A DNA stretch of 64,000 bases, from assembly GCA_039111635.1 (NCBI GenBank), contig JBCAQO010000001.1:3534001-3598000 (forward strand). The letters run 5' to 3'. The notes below the pieces were generated by a model. That model ran no database searches. It had not been told where the DNA came from and was given only the letters and a program-made list of their open reading frames with translations. Source of the DNA: Heterobasidion occidentale. Taxonomy: Eukaryota; Basidiomycota; Agaricomycetes; Russulales; Bondarzewiaceae. How positions within the stretch are numbered: the first letter of the stretch is position 1; the number at the start of each line of letters is the position of its first letter. Both the position numbers and the translations under genes were made by a program. Positions 10,501 through 19,600 of this stretch are shown here, piece after piece.

Positions 10501-11165
10501 GGGCTGATCGCATTACTGTTCGGCGTCGAATGGGCTGTTCCCCATATTTCGCAGCTACCGGCACCCATCCCCTCCTGCCACTCGACATTGCCGAAGCCAC
10601 CTATCTTCTACCACCGCCGACCACAACCCTCAGCACCACCGACCTCATTGCTCGACGTGCCATCGCTTTGCAGAAACGCCGATCGGACCTCGCCCACCTT
10701 CGCAGCTCGGTAGTAGGCGCCCGAGTCCAGGCCGCCATCCGATTTGAACAGCAGCATTCGGCCACCCTTCGCGACTTCAATTTCCACCGAGGCTCGCTGG
10801 TCCTGATGCGCAACACAGCCATAGAAAAGGCGCTCAATCGGAAGATGCGACCACGGTACTTGGGACCATTGCTGGTGATTTCTAGGAACCGAGGGGGAGC
10901 GTATATTTTGGCCGAACTTGACGGATCGGTCTTTGATCGGCCAGTGGCAGCATTCCGCATTATTCCTTACTTTGCTCGCAGGTCGCTGAAGCTCGCCGAC
11001 CTTGAAGCCCTCCTCGACATCTCACAGGCACGCCTTCGGGCCATGGAAGAATCCCGATCGAGCGACGACGATGCGGAGGCCGACAATGCCGACGAAGAGG
11101 ATACCGACACCAGCTCCATCCGATCAGCAGAAGACGACGACGCGGCTTCGGTGACCTCCGACTAG
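7533..11165 (+). CDS. pol: Pol polyprotein of element A (RT, RNase H, integrase)
   Basis: A single open frame of 1210 codons. Its first in-frame start-like codon is TTG, so it is most likely made by -1 frameshifting at 7512. Reverse transcriptase covers about residues 205-430, with the first catalytic Asp in GGILDLYVGYDER (about 300) and FIDD at about 362 in place of YxDD. An RNase H-like domain follows (ILAVDTSQ near 532, a Glu in QPKLELYG, EVDARYIKG). Integrase has an HHCC zinc finger (H-x3-H ... CHLC, about residues 802-845) and the DDE triad in MYMDTMH (about 865), SDNGP (about 924) and GIAERPH (about 960). A beta-barrel-like tail (PRYLGPLLV) and an acidic end follow. No chromodomain is visible. 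The catalytic residues are all present, so the protein could be active. Confidence 0.95.
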   Translation: MIRDQGEVALIISTDHDTPNFPLIEASSDFHSLSPSRRDLCLKYIMASDLGPENHLKNNLDSDMSSLFSLVVPGSFHSTNIADPVAIFAAKRKYKPVAQKTRPVLADLPEKFRIVRNILGDPLATLPTLTPNPPPFTPTGRYTAERRDLIDKVHSDDFLWPAERQLMHHFMCLQEMGFAWDDSERGRFREEFFPPVNMPVVEHKPWVQRNIPIPPGIYDEVCRLIKTKIAAGVYEPSNSSYRSRWFTVVKKTNSTSTGTKLRIVHSLEPLNAVTIQHSGVPPYTDQIAEQFAARACGGILDLYVGYDERGLAESSRDFTTFQTPFGAHRLVTLPMGWTNSVPIFHDDVTHILQPEIPDTTIPFIDDVPIRGPPTRYELPNGGFETHPDNPGIRRFVWEHFQGLNRVVQRMKYSGGTFSGHKATLCAAEITVVGHRCTYEGRLPDESRVESIMKWGPCRDLSDVRAFLGTIGVVRIFIRNFAHRAHALTMLTRKDFPFVFGPDQIAAQDDLRSALLESPALRPIDYSSAANVILAVDTSQIAVGFHLCQCALDNPRVRYYARFGSITLNDRESRFSQPKLELYGLFRALRSLKMYLIGVRNLIVEVDARYIKGMLTNPDLEPSASINRWIVSILTFHFTLVHVPGTSHGPDGLSRRPPQPSDRPEPEDDFDDWIDNLYGFLHQINNTFPTSISTSTTAIFTSSLIGDLPTDTESDDEGPTIDYADIPRSQKALEAEERLWLVRDWHRTLVRPPSLSDSEYATFLRYCTEFFITADKLWRKDSHGRHKIVAAPSSRITILTAAHDDVAHKGFYATTALVAERFWWPHMRQDISWFVRTCHLCQIRQTRNVLIPPTVATPAPLFAKMYMDTMHMPTAGGFKYLVQGRCSVSHYPEFRMLRRETSSALADWIFEDILCRWGTLVEIVSDNGPAFVKALDQLAKKYHVRHIRISGYNSRANGIAERPHFDVRQALFKAVDGDQAKWNRAAHFVFWADRITVRRRMGCSPYFAATGTHPLLPLDIAEATYLLPPPTTTLSTTDLIARRAIALQKRRSDLAHLRSSVVGARVQAAIRFEQQHSATLRDFNFHRGSLVLMRNTAIEKALNRKMRPRYLGPLLVISRNRGGAYILAELDGSVFDRPVAAFRIIPYFARRSLKLADLEALLDISQARLRAMEESRSSDDDAEADNADEEDTDTSSIRSAEDDDAASVTSD

Positions 11166-11656
11166 TTCCCACCCTCCCACCCTTCGCTCTCTTCGGTCGG
11201 TGACTGGGGACAGTCACGATTTCAGTAGGGAGGAGGATTCACAGATATACCCATTCCTTATCCTCGTTTATTTGTCACAAACATGGACTGACGCCCAATC
11301 ATTTCCACATCTCTTAGTACTTTTGCCACCGACCGATCGCCGACCGAATAGTCGGCTCTCATTTTCCCCATCGCTCCTTCAAGTAACAAGCCGCATTGAA
11401 GACTTCTTCCGATTTGCGCAAAACCATAGGGTTTTATGCCTGTGATGACATACTGAGGCTTCCCCTAAATATTCCAATTTATTTTCTGCATTTCTGCCGA
11501 ACGCTTCGCTTACAAATACATTCATAACACAGTCATTTCGCCGACCAATTTCCCGAACGACACCTCTAGTCTTCGCCGAACGTTTCATTCAGCTCAGGAC
11601 AGTCCTTGCACTATTTAGGTTACATTTCACTATACTACAGACACCTGGAAACTAGT
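11166..11656. other. 3' untranslated segment of element A
   Basis: Between pol and the end of the antisense gene. It holds the upstream polypurine tract copy (11201-11235); nothing else coding is recognised. Confidence 0.5.
11201..11235 (+). repeat. Upstream copy of polypurine tract with stem-loop
   Basis: A 35-bp segment matching 13809-13843 at 33 of 35 positions. It consists of a perfect hairpin, TGACTG-GGGA-CAGTCA, followed by CAGTAGGGAGGAG. The downstream copy is the functional polypurine tract beside the 3' LTR. This one lies 36 bases after the pol stop and could act as an internal plus-strand primer or mark the left border of an inserted cassette. Confidence 0.8.
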
Positions 11657-13333
11657 CTACTCATCAGGGACGAAGTCGCCCAGCACAGACATGTCCGAAT
11701 CCTCGGCATCCGACGAGCCTTCCACCAGCAACACATCCGAAACCGCCGATCCGCCCGAACGCGCCTCAAGAACCTCCAACTCACCCTGCCACATCGCGAT
11801 CGAACGCGCCAGAGAGGAACGCGTACCTTCGGCCACAGCAATGCGATACCGAAGCTCCGACGCGATGCCTTGCGCAACAACGGGAGAAAGGCGAGATGAG
11901 TCGGACACAGCGGGGACAGCAGAAGAGCGGGGACGGGAAGGGGCTAGGATAGTGCGAGTGGTGGTTGGGAGACGCTGGACTGGCTTCCGAGCCCGAACAG
12001 CTAAACAACACGATGAGCTCACACCTCAGCAATGACCGATCAATTACTCACCTTTGGTCCGCGCGATACTCTCGCCGACAGGTCGTGCGGGGATAAGTAC
12101 CTCGACCTTACGCTTCTTAGTCGGGCGCGATGGTTCTGGCTCCCCCGACTTTTCGGCCGCCTTCGCTTTCGACTTCCCTTTCCCCTTCGACTTTCCCTTG
12201 TCCTTCGGCATCCACCCGGGCTGGAAGCTGCAACCTTTCTGCTCCTTGGAGCACTTCGTACAAGAAACTTGGCCGGACCTCGTGTAGCACCGAAAGGCCA
12301 CTGTGGTAAACTCGGTGGCGCACCTTTGGCAGGCGTAATCGGCCTGGAAGAGGAAGGATCAGCAAGCAAGAGAGGCGGCAAAAGGGAGGGGACTTACGAG
12401 CACGTCACCAGGCATCAAGTCCGGGGGATCCTGCATCATCTTCCCGGCACCGTTCCGCTCCACGGGGCGACCGAACAGTCGACATGCGGCCCGTTCCAGG
12501 ACCGAGGGGGACGATCACCCGACCCAGAGATGGAGTCTGCTGGCGAGCGAACTCGACGATGACAGCGGCAGCGTGCTTCCCTTTCGAATCGGTCGGGGCG
12601 ATCGGAGCGGTCGGGTCCACACTCATCCGATCCATAGCCGCGGTTGTTGAGACCAGGTCGGCGTCGGCAGAAGGCACGGGACGAGGGGAAGAGGGAGCAG
12701 GATTGGGAGAGGGAGCAGGATTGGGAGAGGGAGCAGGATTGGGGGAGGGAGAAGGAAGGAAAAGAAGGGGAGGGACCACGGGTTCGGCCTCCAGTTCGGC
12801 CAGCTGACGCTCACCTTCTTCAGGATCGAGCGACCCATCGAACATGGCGCCTACCACAGCTTCCCAGCGCCGCTGACGATCATCTTCGGCCACACGCAGA
12901 GCTGCAGCAGCCCGCGCCACCTCAGCCGCCTCAGCCTCGCGTTCGGCAATAGCGACCCGTGCCGTTTCCTCCTCCAGGGCCTGGGCTTCGGCCGCTTGTC
13001 GCTGTTGCTGTGTCGCAAAGTGGACCGCTCGCTGCGGCAGAATACGCGTTCCCCAGACCAGCCAGTCGTCCGTGGCCATATGATCGAGGCCACGCTCGGC
13101 CTCGGCGATCCAGGCGGCGAGTTCGGGCACGTCTTGCCCACGCGCCGAACGGTCGAAAACAGCCTGAAAAGACGTCAGCAGCCAGCAGCAACAAACGAAA
13201 AAGGCCGACTTACCACTCGTTTGGCGAACCCCTGCGCCCAGGCCTCGTAATCCTCGTACTCGGCGGCGCCGTCGGGAAGGGAGAGCATGTACTCCCCGAG
13301 CTTGGTTTTGAGGACAGAAATGATGGAGGACAT
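11657..13333 (-). CDS. Antisense spliced gene carried by element A (unknown function)
   Basis: Four exons on the minus strand: 13333-13214, 13163-12398, 12343-12052 and 12000-11657. Introns of 50, 54 and 51 nt have donors GTAAGT, GTAAGT and GTGAGT, branch-like CTGAC, CTGAT and CTGAG, and acceptors TTTTCAG, CTTCCAG and TGTTTAG. The start ATG has a CCAACATG context. Exon 1 is exactly 40 codons. Exon 2 encodes an Ala/Glu-rich coiled coil (about residues 90-150) and a proline-rich repeat. Exon 3 has a cysteine cluster (CQRC, FRC, CTKC, KGC) and a basic TKKRKVE stretch resembling a nuclear localisation signal. Exon 4 has a second helix and an acidic end. Exon 2 is one base longer than the phases allow and meets an in-frame TGA at 12407; the frame changes near a G5 run at 12506-12510, so this copy has a one-base insertion or a read error there. 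I know similar proteins from mushroom genomes but no assigned function; nuclear regulator or nucleic-acid binder is inference. Confidence 0.75.
12691..12744 (-). repeat. Three tandem 18-bp repeats in the antisense gene
   Basis: Three head-to-tail copies of GAGGGAGCAGGATTGGGA on the plus strand, with one mismatch in the third. On the coding minus strand they specify the hexapeptide repeat NPAPSP. As whole codons they can expand or contract without breaking the frame. Confidence 0.85.
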
Positions 13334-13844
13334 GTTGGGAAGGCCGAAAGGGTTCGGACGAGGAGATGAAGCGGCAGGAGGGTGGCGATGAGTGACTTAG
13401 TCGCTGGAGAATCAACGATCGGCAGGTGATGATGGTCACCTGACAAAGCCCCGTGCCACTGCGCTCGGCACAGACCGCGATACGCGCCACCGCTCTTTGC
13501 CGACACGCTCTCACACCAGCGTCCAGTTGGGGCACTCTAGGTCTCAGCCACTTCCTCACCTAATCAGTTGCCACACCACAGGACTTTGCCGACTCAGCCC
13601 CGGTCTCTCTTGCACGCCGACCCGGTCCTTTCTACGATATATTTTTGCCGATTATTCACCACAGCCACATCTCCCACGCCTCCGCTCCATTTTCCACGCC
13701 ACAGCTATTCTTTCACGCCATCGCTTGTTGCCGACTCTTTCCCACATCCACGCCTCCACTCCATTTTCCACGCCACTTTTTCCGCTCCAACTCATAGCCA
13801 CCAACCACTGACTGAGGACAGTCAGGATTTCAGTAGGGAGGAGA
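13334..13844. other. Upstream region of antisense gene and end of element A
   Basis: On the minus strand this precedes the antisense start codon and ought to contain its promoter; I see a pyrimidine-rich leader but no clear TATA box. The plus strand holds imperfect repeats of CTCCATTTTCCACGCCAC (near 13682 and 13752). The polypurine tract closes the segment. Confidence 0.5.
13809..13844 (+). other. Polypurine tract and stem-loop of element A
   Basis: AGTAGGGAGGAGA abuts the 3' LTR and would prime plus-strand DNA synthesis. It is preceded by a perfect hairpin TGACTG-AGGA-CAGTCA. The same unit occurs at 11201-11235. Confidence 0.85.
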
Positions 13845-14921
13845 TGATGAGCATGCACCCGCGCTAGGGTCCGAGGGAGGTATTTGGGAAGCTTTGGGGA
13901 GATACCGAACAGCGCTAGACAAATACCGAAGACGCCGACTCGCACCGAACACGGTCGGTCCCTACCCGACCGACCGCAAGCCACCGAAGGACGTTCGGCA
14001 GCACTTGGGTCAGTTCGCTTACACTTCACATACTTACCGTAACCGCACAGGAGTGTTACAATAGGTGTTTACGAGATCGGAGCCAGTATTCCGGGTCGGC
14101 CGATGTGCTCCGTGAGTCGGTCGCTCCTTATCGCTTATCTTCCCGACTTCCACATGGTCGGTCAAATGTGATCTTGCACCATTACTTGGCCACCCTGGTC
14201 GTACGTTACTTCCTTCCTATTTTCATTGGTTCTTCAACGCCTGTTCCTGCTACCTACGCTCGGGCGACGGATCCCGAACGGTCGGGATTTCGCCATCGCT
14301 GATTAACTTTTACCTTATCACCTTCGGAACCCATATGGACATCTCACCTACCTTCTTATCTTCTCTGTTCGCTAGGGCTTGGCGCCCAGTCGACATCTAC
14401 TCTCATTTCTTGTTCAATATCTTACTTAGGGGCTCTGTTTACTATAAAAACCTACATACAACTCTGGAATAAACCAGCTTTCGCACCCCACAGTTCAGAG
14501 CTCATCCGCACTCGTCGCAACCATCGAAATCGTCTTCGTCGACTTCCGAAAACTTGTCATCCTCGTCGTTCGGCCTCATTCGCGTTCGTACTCGTCTCTT
14601 CGCTCGTAACCCCCGTCCTCCCTCGTATATTGTCAGAGTCCCGTGTGGCTCTTGAAGCACGTAGTTGTCGGTCGCGACACTACCTTCTCGTTACCGACCG
14701 AATCCCCGACACAACCGACCGAACGTTCGGTCGGTGTTCGGTGCAGTCCCGAAACCGTTCGGGCGCTATAATCTCACACTCCCCGTTGCTTCTCAGTACG
14801 CCTTCAATTTCTAAAGTCATCACTAACAATTCCTTGTGTATTAGATACTAGCTCCAGCACCCCTGCATTAGAGGTTGTTTTAGTGTTGTGCTCAGCACTT
14901 AGAGCCACCTCTAGCGTATCA
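13845..14921 (+). repeat. 3' LTR of element A
   Basis: 1077 bp, matching the 5' LTR at constant offset 10139 with no gap and no difference in the stretches I compared. It is followed by the target duplication GCGT (14922-14925). Confidence 0.95.
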
Positions 14922-14925
14922 GCGT

Positions 14926-15857
14926 GGAGGATCCAGATAAGGTACAATTCTCCATCTTCTCACTTAACCATCATCAGACAAGCCAACCTTCTTATGTGTG
15001 CCAGAGCCCTTCCTCAAACTTAGGAAGTATGGTGGTGAGAGTTGACCACCTGTGTGAAGATCAATAGTACCAACTATCACTTAGTAGATTACAGGTAACT
15101 CCATAGAGAATGTGATTGGCAAGGGTGACCCTGACTGTGGGAACGACTTATTTGGTCCTGGTGTTTGCAATGTATCTCTTGAATGTTCCACAAAATACAA
15201 CAGGTGAGCATCAGACAAGATGTTAGTGGGTCGAGAGGGAGTAGAGTGGCTAGCAAGGACCCCCATAGTACGATGGTAGAATGGAATGAGGACCATTCTA
15301 CCCTTTGTACGCTAGCAATGGTGGAGTAAGACAATCTCAACATTATGTAGTTGAGGTGACTGTTTCAAAGAGAATTCACAGAACACCAATGATCAACTAG
15401 CAGTCAAGGAAATGGCAAAAAATCCCAGGGCATGGGGTTACCCTAATGCTTATCTATGTGAAGTTGCCCACTGAGAGGGTCAATTTGATGGCGGCTTGAG
15501 GAGGGGCAGCACAGTCGATGATGAAGAGGAGGTGGCCCAATGTCTGCAAGCCATTTGCAATGCGCTAGACAAGGGACTCTTAGTTGCGGTCTATCCTTAC
15601 CAAAAAACCCTGACGACAGGTTCTCACTTGCCCGTATTGAAAGGCTGTGTGGCTTGCTGTCATAGTAGGTCAAATGGCAAGGTATCAATTTCTCTAATGG
15701 TATCACACATCAATGTTTAACAGACTCTATGGCGATCCCAGATGTGCGCAAAAGGCAAAAATAGTAGGAATCTGAATAGGAGGGTATACATTTTAAGGAA
15801 GGCACCAGTTATCCATTCTGATTTGCATCCTCAGAGGAGACAGATGACAGATTCCCG
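14926..15857. other. Degraded DNA upstream of the JmjC fossil
   Basis: Mostly unrecognised. From about 15780 the sequence may encode the N-terminal side of the JmjC-like fossil, but in a different frame and with stops. Confidence 0.4.
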
Positions 15858-16646
15858 GTGGTGGGCCAGCAAACAACATTGGCTGAGTTTGTGGCCAAGG
15901 TGGATGACCCTGCATGTTGTGGAAATCTGCTTGACTTGCCGGCCTTTTCACCAGGTGAAGTACTATGGTTCATTAGGTATGTTGTCTCTGACGCACATTT
16001 TATCTCATTCCTCAGACCTTGCAATATTAGTGCGCTCTTGGATGACCATTTAAGCTGGACGTTGACTAAGGACATGGGCTACATGTCTGGCAATGGCTAC
16101 ACAGGGCCACCAGACATGACCTATGATGCATGGCAAACATTAAGCTGGATTCTGCTAACTATGGGAGGGTTCATAATGTTCCTATACCACAATGCCAAAG
16201 GGCTAGCCACTTTTGTTGGGATACATGATGGCGTGAACATCTGGACCATCTATGCACCATGTGAAGTGGGCCTGTTAAGGGAAGAATGGCTCATATTTCA
16301 ACAGTCGATGATGTCCTTAGACCATGGAGAGTTTGCTTACTTGGACCATGCAGATGAATATAATGTCTGTTGACTGATGCACAATACCTGTAACTTGCTC
16401 TATTGATGTTCATGTGGTCGGGAATGATCCTGATGTCAACTGTCTTTCCCAGCATAATGCCGCCAGGAACTTGGCATTCTGTCTACACCCTAATCAAGAC
16501 AATCATTGTGGCGGTCATTTTTTGACCATGGAAATGCTTGTGCAGACAGAATTAGCTTGAACATTTGACAAGCAACATGGTGGGATGGCGACAAATACTA
16601 GTCACGAGGGGATTGAGCAAACCCTATGTTGCATGGCATTGAGTTT
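15858..16646 (+). pseudogene. Decayed JmjC-like oxygenase gene
   Basis: 171 codons are open at 15858-16373. They contain LAEFVAKVDDPACCGNLLD, a WFIRYVV block and GGFIMFLYHNAKGLATF. The last resembles the HxD iron-binding loop of JmjC-type Fe(II)/2-oxoglutarate oxygenases, with Asp changed to Asn (HNA for HDA). After a stop and frame change the second half continues: PPGTWHSVYT near 16460 would hold the distal iron-binding His, and LTMEMLVQTELA with FDKQHGGMATNTSHEG follows to about 16610. The order and spacing fit proteins of this sort that are repeated in mushroom genomes. Stops, frame changes and the lost Asp show it is dead. The assignment rests on motif memory, not a search. Confidence 0.55.
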
Positions 16647-19600
16647 GTGTGAACAGACCTAGTAAGTAACACTTGTCACCTGCTCTTTTGTTGCCATTAA
16701 CCTTGCCCGCAGTGAACCTTCCACAATCCTCTTTTGTCGAGCTCACTTTCATGATTCTTTGGCCTACATTGTATTGCAGGCCCAAGGCAACCATACAGAA
16801 CACAAGAGAGGTCACCAGTGACCTTAAGGACACCAAATCTGTCATCAGGAAAGTCATGGAGGGAAACACAATCCTTGAGTCGGCACTCAACACTGAGTTA
16901 GGATTACTCACCTAGGGGGCCATTGACTGATAACAAGGTGGTGAATCTCGCATGTGTGCAGGGGTACCTTTGTGAGGATTGGATATATTGAGATAGATGT
17001 CTACACATTTCGCCGGGACCATATACTGTAAATAATGCTGCTGCCTCTGCCACCTTGCACTCTCCTGTCATTCAATGCAGTCTGGAAAACCTCGCAAAAT
17101 GACCCACGGATGCCTGTGGGGATGCTCTCTATGTGTCTTGAGGTTTCCTTGCATTTGTGGGCAGCTGCAAACAATGTTCTAAGTGAATGAGCCCCGATAA
17201 TTGCCACCAGGCATGAGATAGGGTTGCTATCAGAATTAGCTAGCACATGGCCACTCACGTGGCTCTCATATCTCAAGGGCCTCTGGGTGATGCCATCTTC
17301 TACCCACAACTTACCTGTGTGCCGCACCATACATTTTGTTCATTAAAGTTGTTGTCTCACCTGTCTTTATTGTAGGTCTATAAACACACACGTGCCCAGT
17401 AATTCTAGGCTGCTCATGCAACAAGGTCCTGCACTGCACTGCCTCTAGCCTCCATTGTATAGGGTGCTGTTGCTCTCACCCTCTTCCCAAAAGTTGACCC
17501 ATACACTCCTATGACCACCAATCCATCTGCTTAGGACAGCATGCTGCAAGGCACTTCTTCTTTCTACATTTGTAAATGCACACAAACATGATTTGTGGCA
17601 TCCTCAGGTGCTTATCGACAGCCTGCTCTGCCTTCCACCCTCCCAACCTCATTGTACATGGCACTCTGGCCCTCGCCATCACCCTCCTATGCGGCTGCAT
17701 ACACTCCCACCCTGTAGATTCATCTGCTCAAGAGAACACATGGCCGGACATTCTTCATACACTATTTCCATGCCAAGGTTACACTGCTCAATGCACTGAT
17801 CTGTGTGGATGTGTAGCTTGCTGTGCAGGCCACAGACACAACCCACATTAGAGTCTGAAGGGCCAGGGACTTGGCTCGCAATTGTGCTCCTTCTCCACAT
17901 GCCGGCGGTCCTCTTGTGCTCATTGCCGGACACATTTCTCGAGCATGCAGGGTTGGTCAACCACTAGGATGACAACATGCACTCCTAGCACCCGTACATA
18001 GAGTCAAACTGCGGCCTGACACCTCATCCATGAGTTCCACTGAGAAGGTAAGGGCTTTTGCAAGGGATAACTAAGCACAAGAGTGAGCAAATTCCATTGG
18101 ATATCTCACATGTTTAACTAGACGAGTACATAGAGATGTCACAAACATTCAAGAGGGAGAGAGTATAATATTACAGCCAAAGAGGTGGTAAGGAAGCCTC
18201 AAGAACACAATGGGAGAAGCCCAATGGCACAAAGGGAAGGAGGATGCAAGATGGGTGTTTCACCATGTTTATAAGACTATAAGAAATCATGAGGTCAAAG
18301 TAGAAATGAGCCTTCAAGATGATTATACAGTAAGTGCCAGACATTTTACACCCTTGCCAAAGGGACTGACATGCACTGGAGCTAGAAACTCCAGCTGTAC
18401 CCATGCAATGAGGGGATTCTAAAGGCTTGACAACAACACAAGATGCACCAAAGTAGGCCAACTCAAGCATTGTTGAATCTTGACTCTTCAATGCTGCCAC
18501 CTTTCACCTTCCCCTGCCTTGCACATCTTTCCTGTCTCCTTTGGGGCTTCTTCAATAACTGGTGTAAAATGGATGCCAGCGCCTTCAGCACTTTTGTTGT
18601 GTTCAAGGGTGAGAGGAGGCAGGATTACCATGATGGGGCACTTGGGTTGTCCCATAGTCAAGGTATAAGAGGCTGTGTGGCCATAGAAGAAGTAAGGGTG
18701 ACACACATGGGATGATGAGGCAAATGACAAGTTGGTGCCAGTTGGTTGTGAGCGGGACAAGCAAGGTGTGGGGCCACGGTGTAGGAAGAGAGTGGGTGCA
18801 AGGTAGACAGACCATTGCCTGAGGGTGTTGGAATATCTGGTGGAGTGTTGGCCTACTGGGAACATGTAAGCCTTCTTCTGGTGCACTGTGTCAATCCACT
18901 GGCTCTTAAATAACTGCAAAGTGCTTGCAGTGGATGTTTGGCTGCTCGTCTGAGAGCGTTGTTGCCCACCCTATCTAGAGGTACTGCATGCAGGATGGTG
19001 CTCATGCTTGGGAGGCCAAACATCGACTGCATGAGGACGGTGTGTCATCGTGGAGGTCAAGTACAATGTGGTACTCATGTGCTGGCACTCTCTGCCATCG
19101 GGGCAACCCAGCGTGGCCAAGGGTGAGATTAGTGCATTTGTCAGGGTTTGCATGAACAGTCTTGTAGGACACGCCCAAGTCAGGGACCCTAAAGGCCAGC
19201 CAGCTCTTGAACAGTGTCATAGGAGCGTTGATCTGGGTGTCCAGTGGAGTCTTGGAGCATGCCCTGGACCACAGCCGCTGGGGCCATAGTTAGGGAATGC
19301 TGGTCCTGTGGTCTCAACAGGATGGGTGACAAGAACCAGGAGTGAGCTGACCCATTGACGAGGTGTTCACCACAGACAAGTGGTTGAGTGTCTTGGTCTG
19401 CAAGGCCTGTGCATAGGCCCCACATGCAACTGCCTGGTGGACATACAGGTATTAACAGGTTGGCCCATAGATGAAGCTCTTCAACTACCAAGAAAGGAGA
19501 CCAAGAAAGGGTGCGCTCTGAAAATGCTAACTCAGTGCAGCCTTCTCTATGAGCAAGTGAGTATTCTAACATACACAAGTGCACCAGAGACGTACCTGGT

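Larger units (their letters stand above)
3706..14921 (+). mobile_element. Full-length Ty3/gypsy retrotransposon (element A)
   Basis: An 11,216-bp LTR retrotransposon: 5' LTR 3706-4782, primer site 4786-4804, gag, protease and pol frames to 11165, an antisense spliced gene 11657-13333, a polypurine tract ending at 13844 and 3' LTR 13845-14921. The two LTRs are the same length, and every stretch I compared was identical at a constant offset of 10139, so the insertion is recent. Gene order RT, RNase H, integrase places it in Ty3/gypsy. Pol lacks a chromodomain. Single-base lesions are possible in the gag/protease overlap and in antisense exon 2; pol itself is one open frame of 1210 codons. Confidence 0.95.

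Noticed and set aside
12959..13369. Plus-strand 136-codon frame opposite the antisense gene
   Set aside because: Mirror of exons 1 and 2 of the spliced minus-strand gene, which has introns, phase and motif support.
13334..13559. N-terminal part of the long minus-strand frame upstream of 13333
   Set aside because: It is open by chance; the intron donor at 13213 and the 40-codon phase-0 exon point to the ATG at 13333 in another register.
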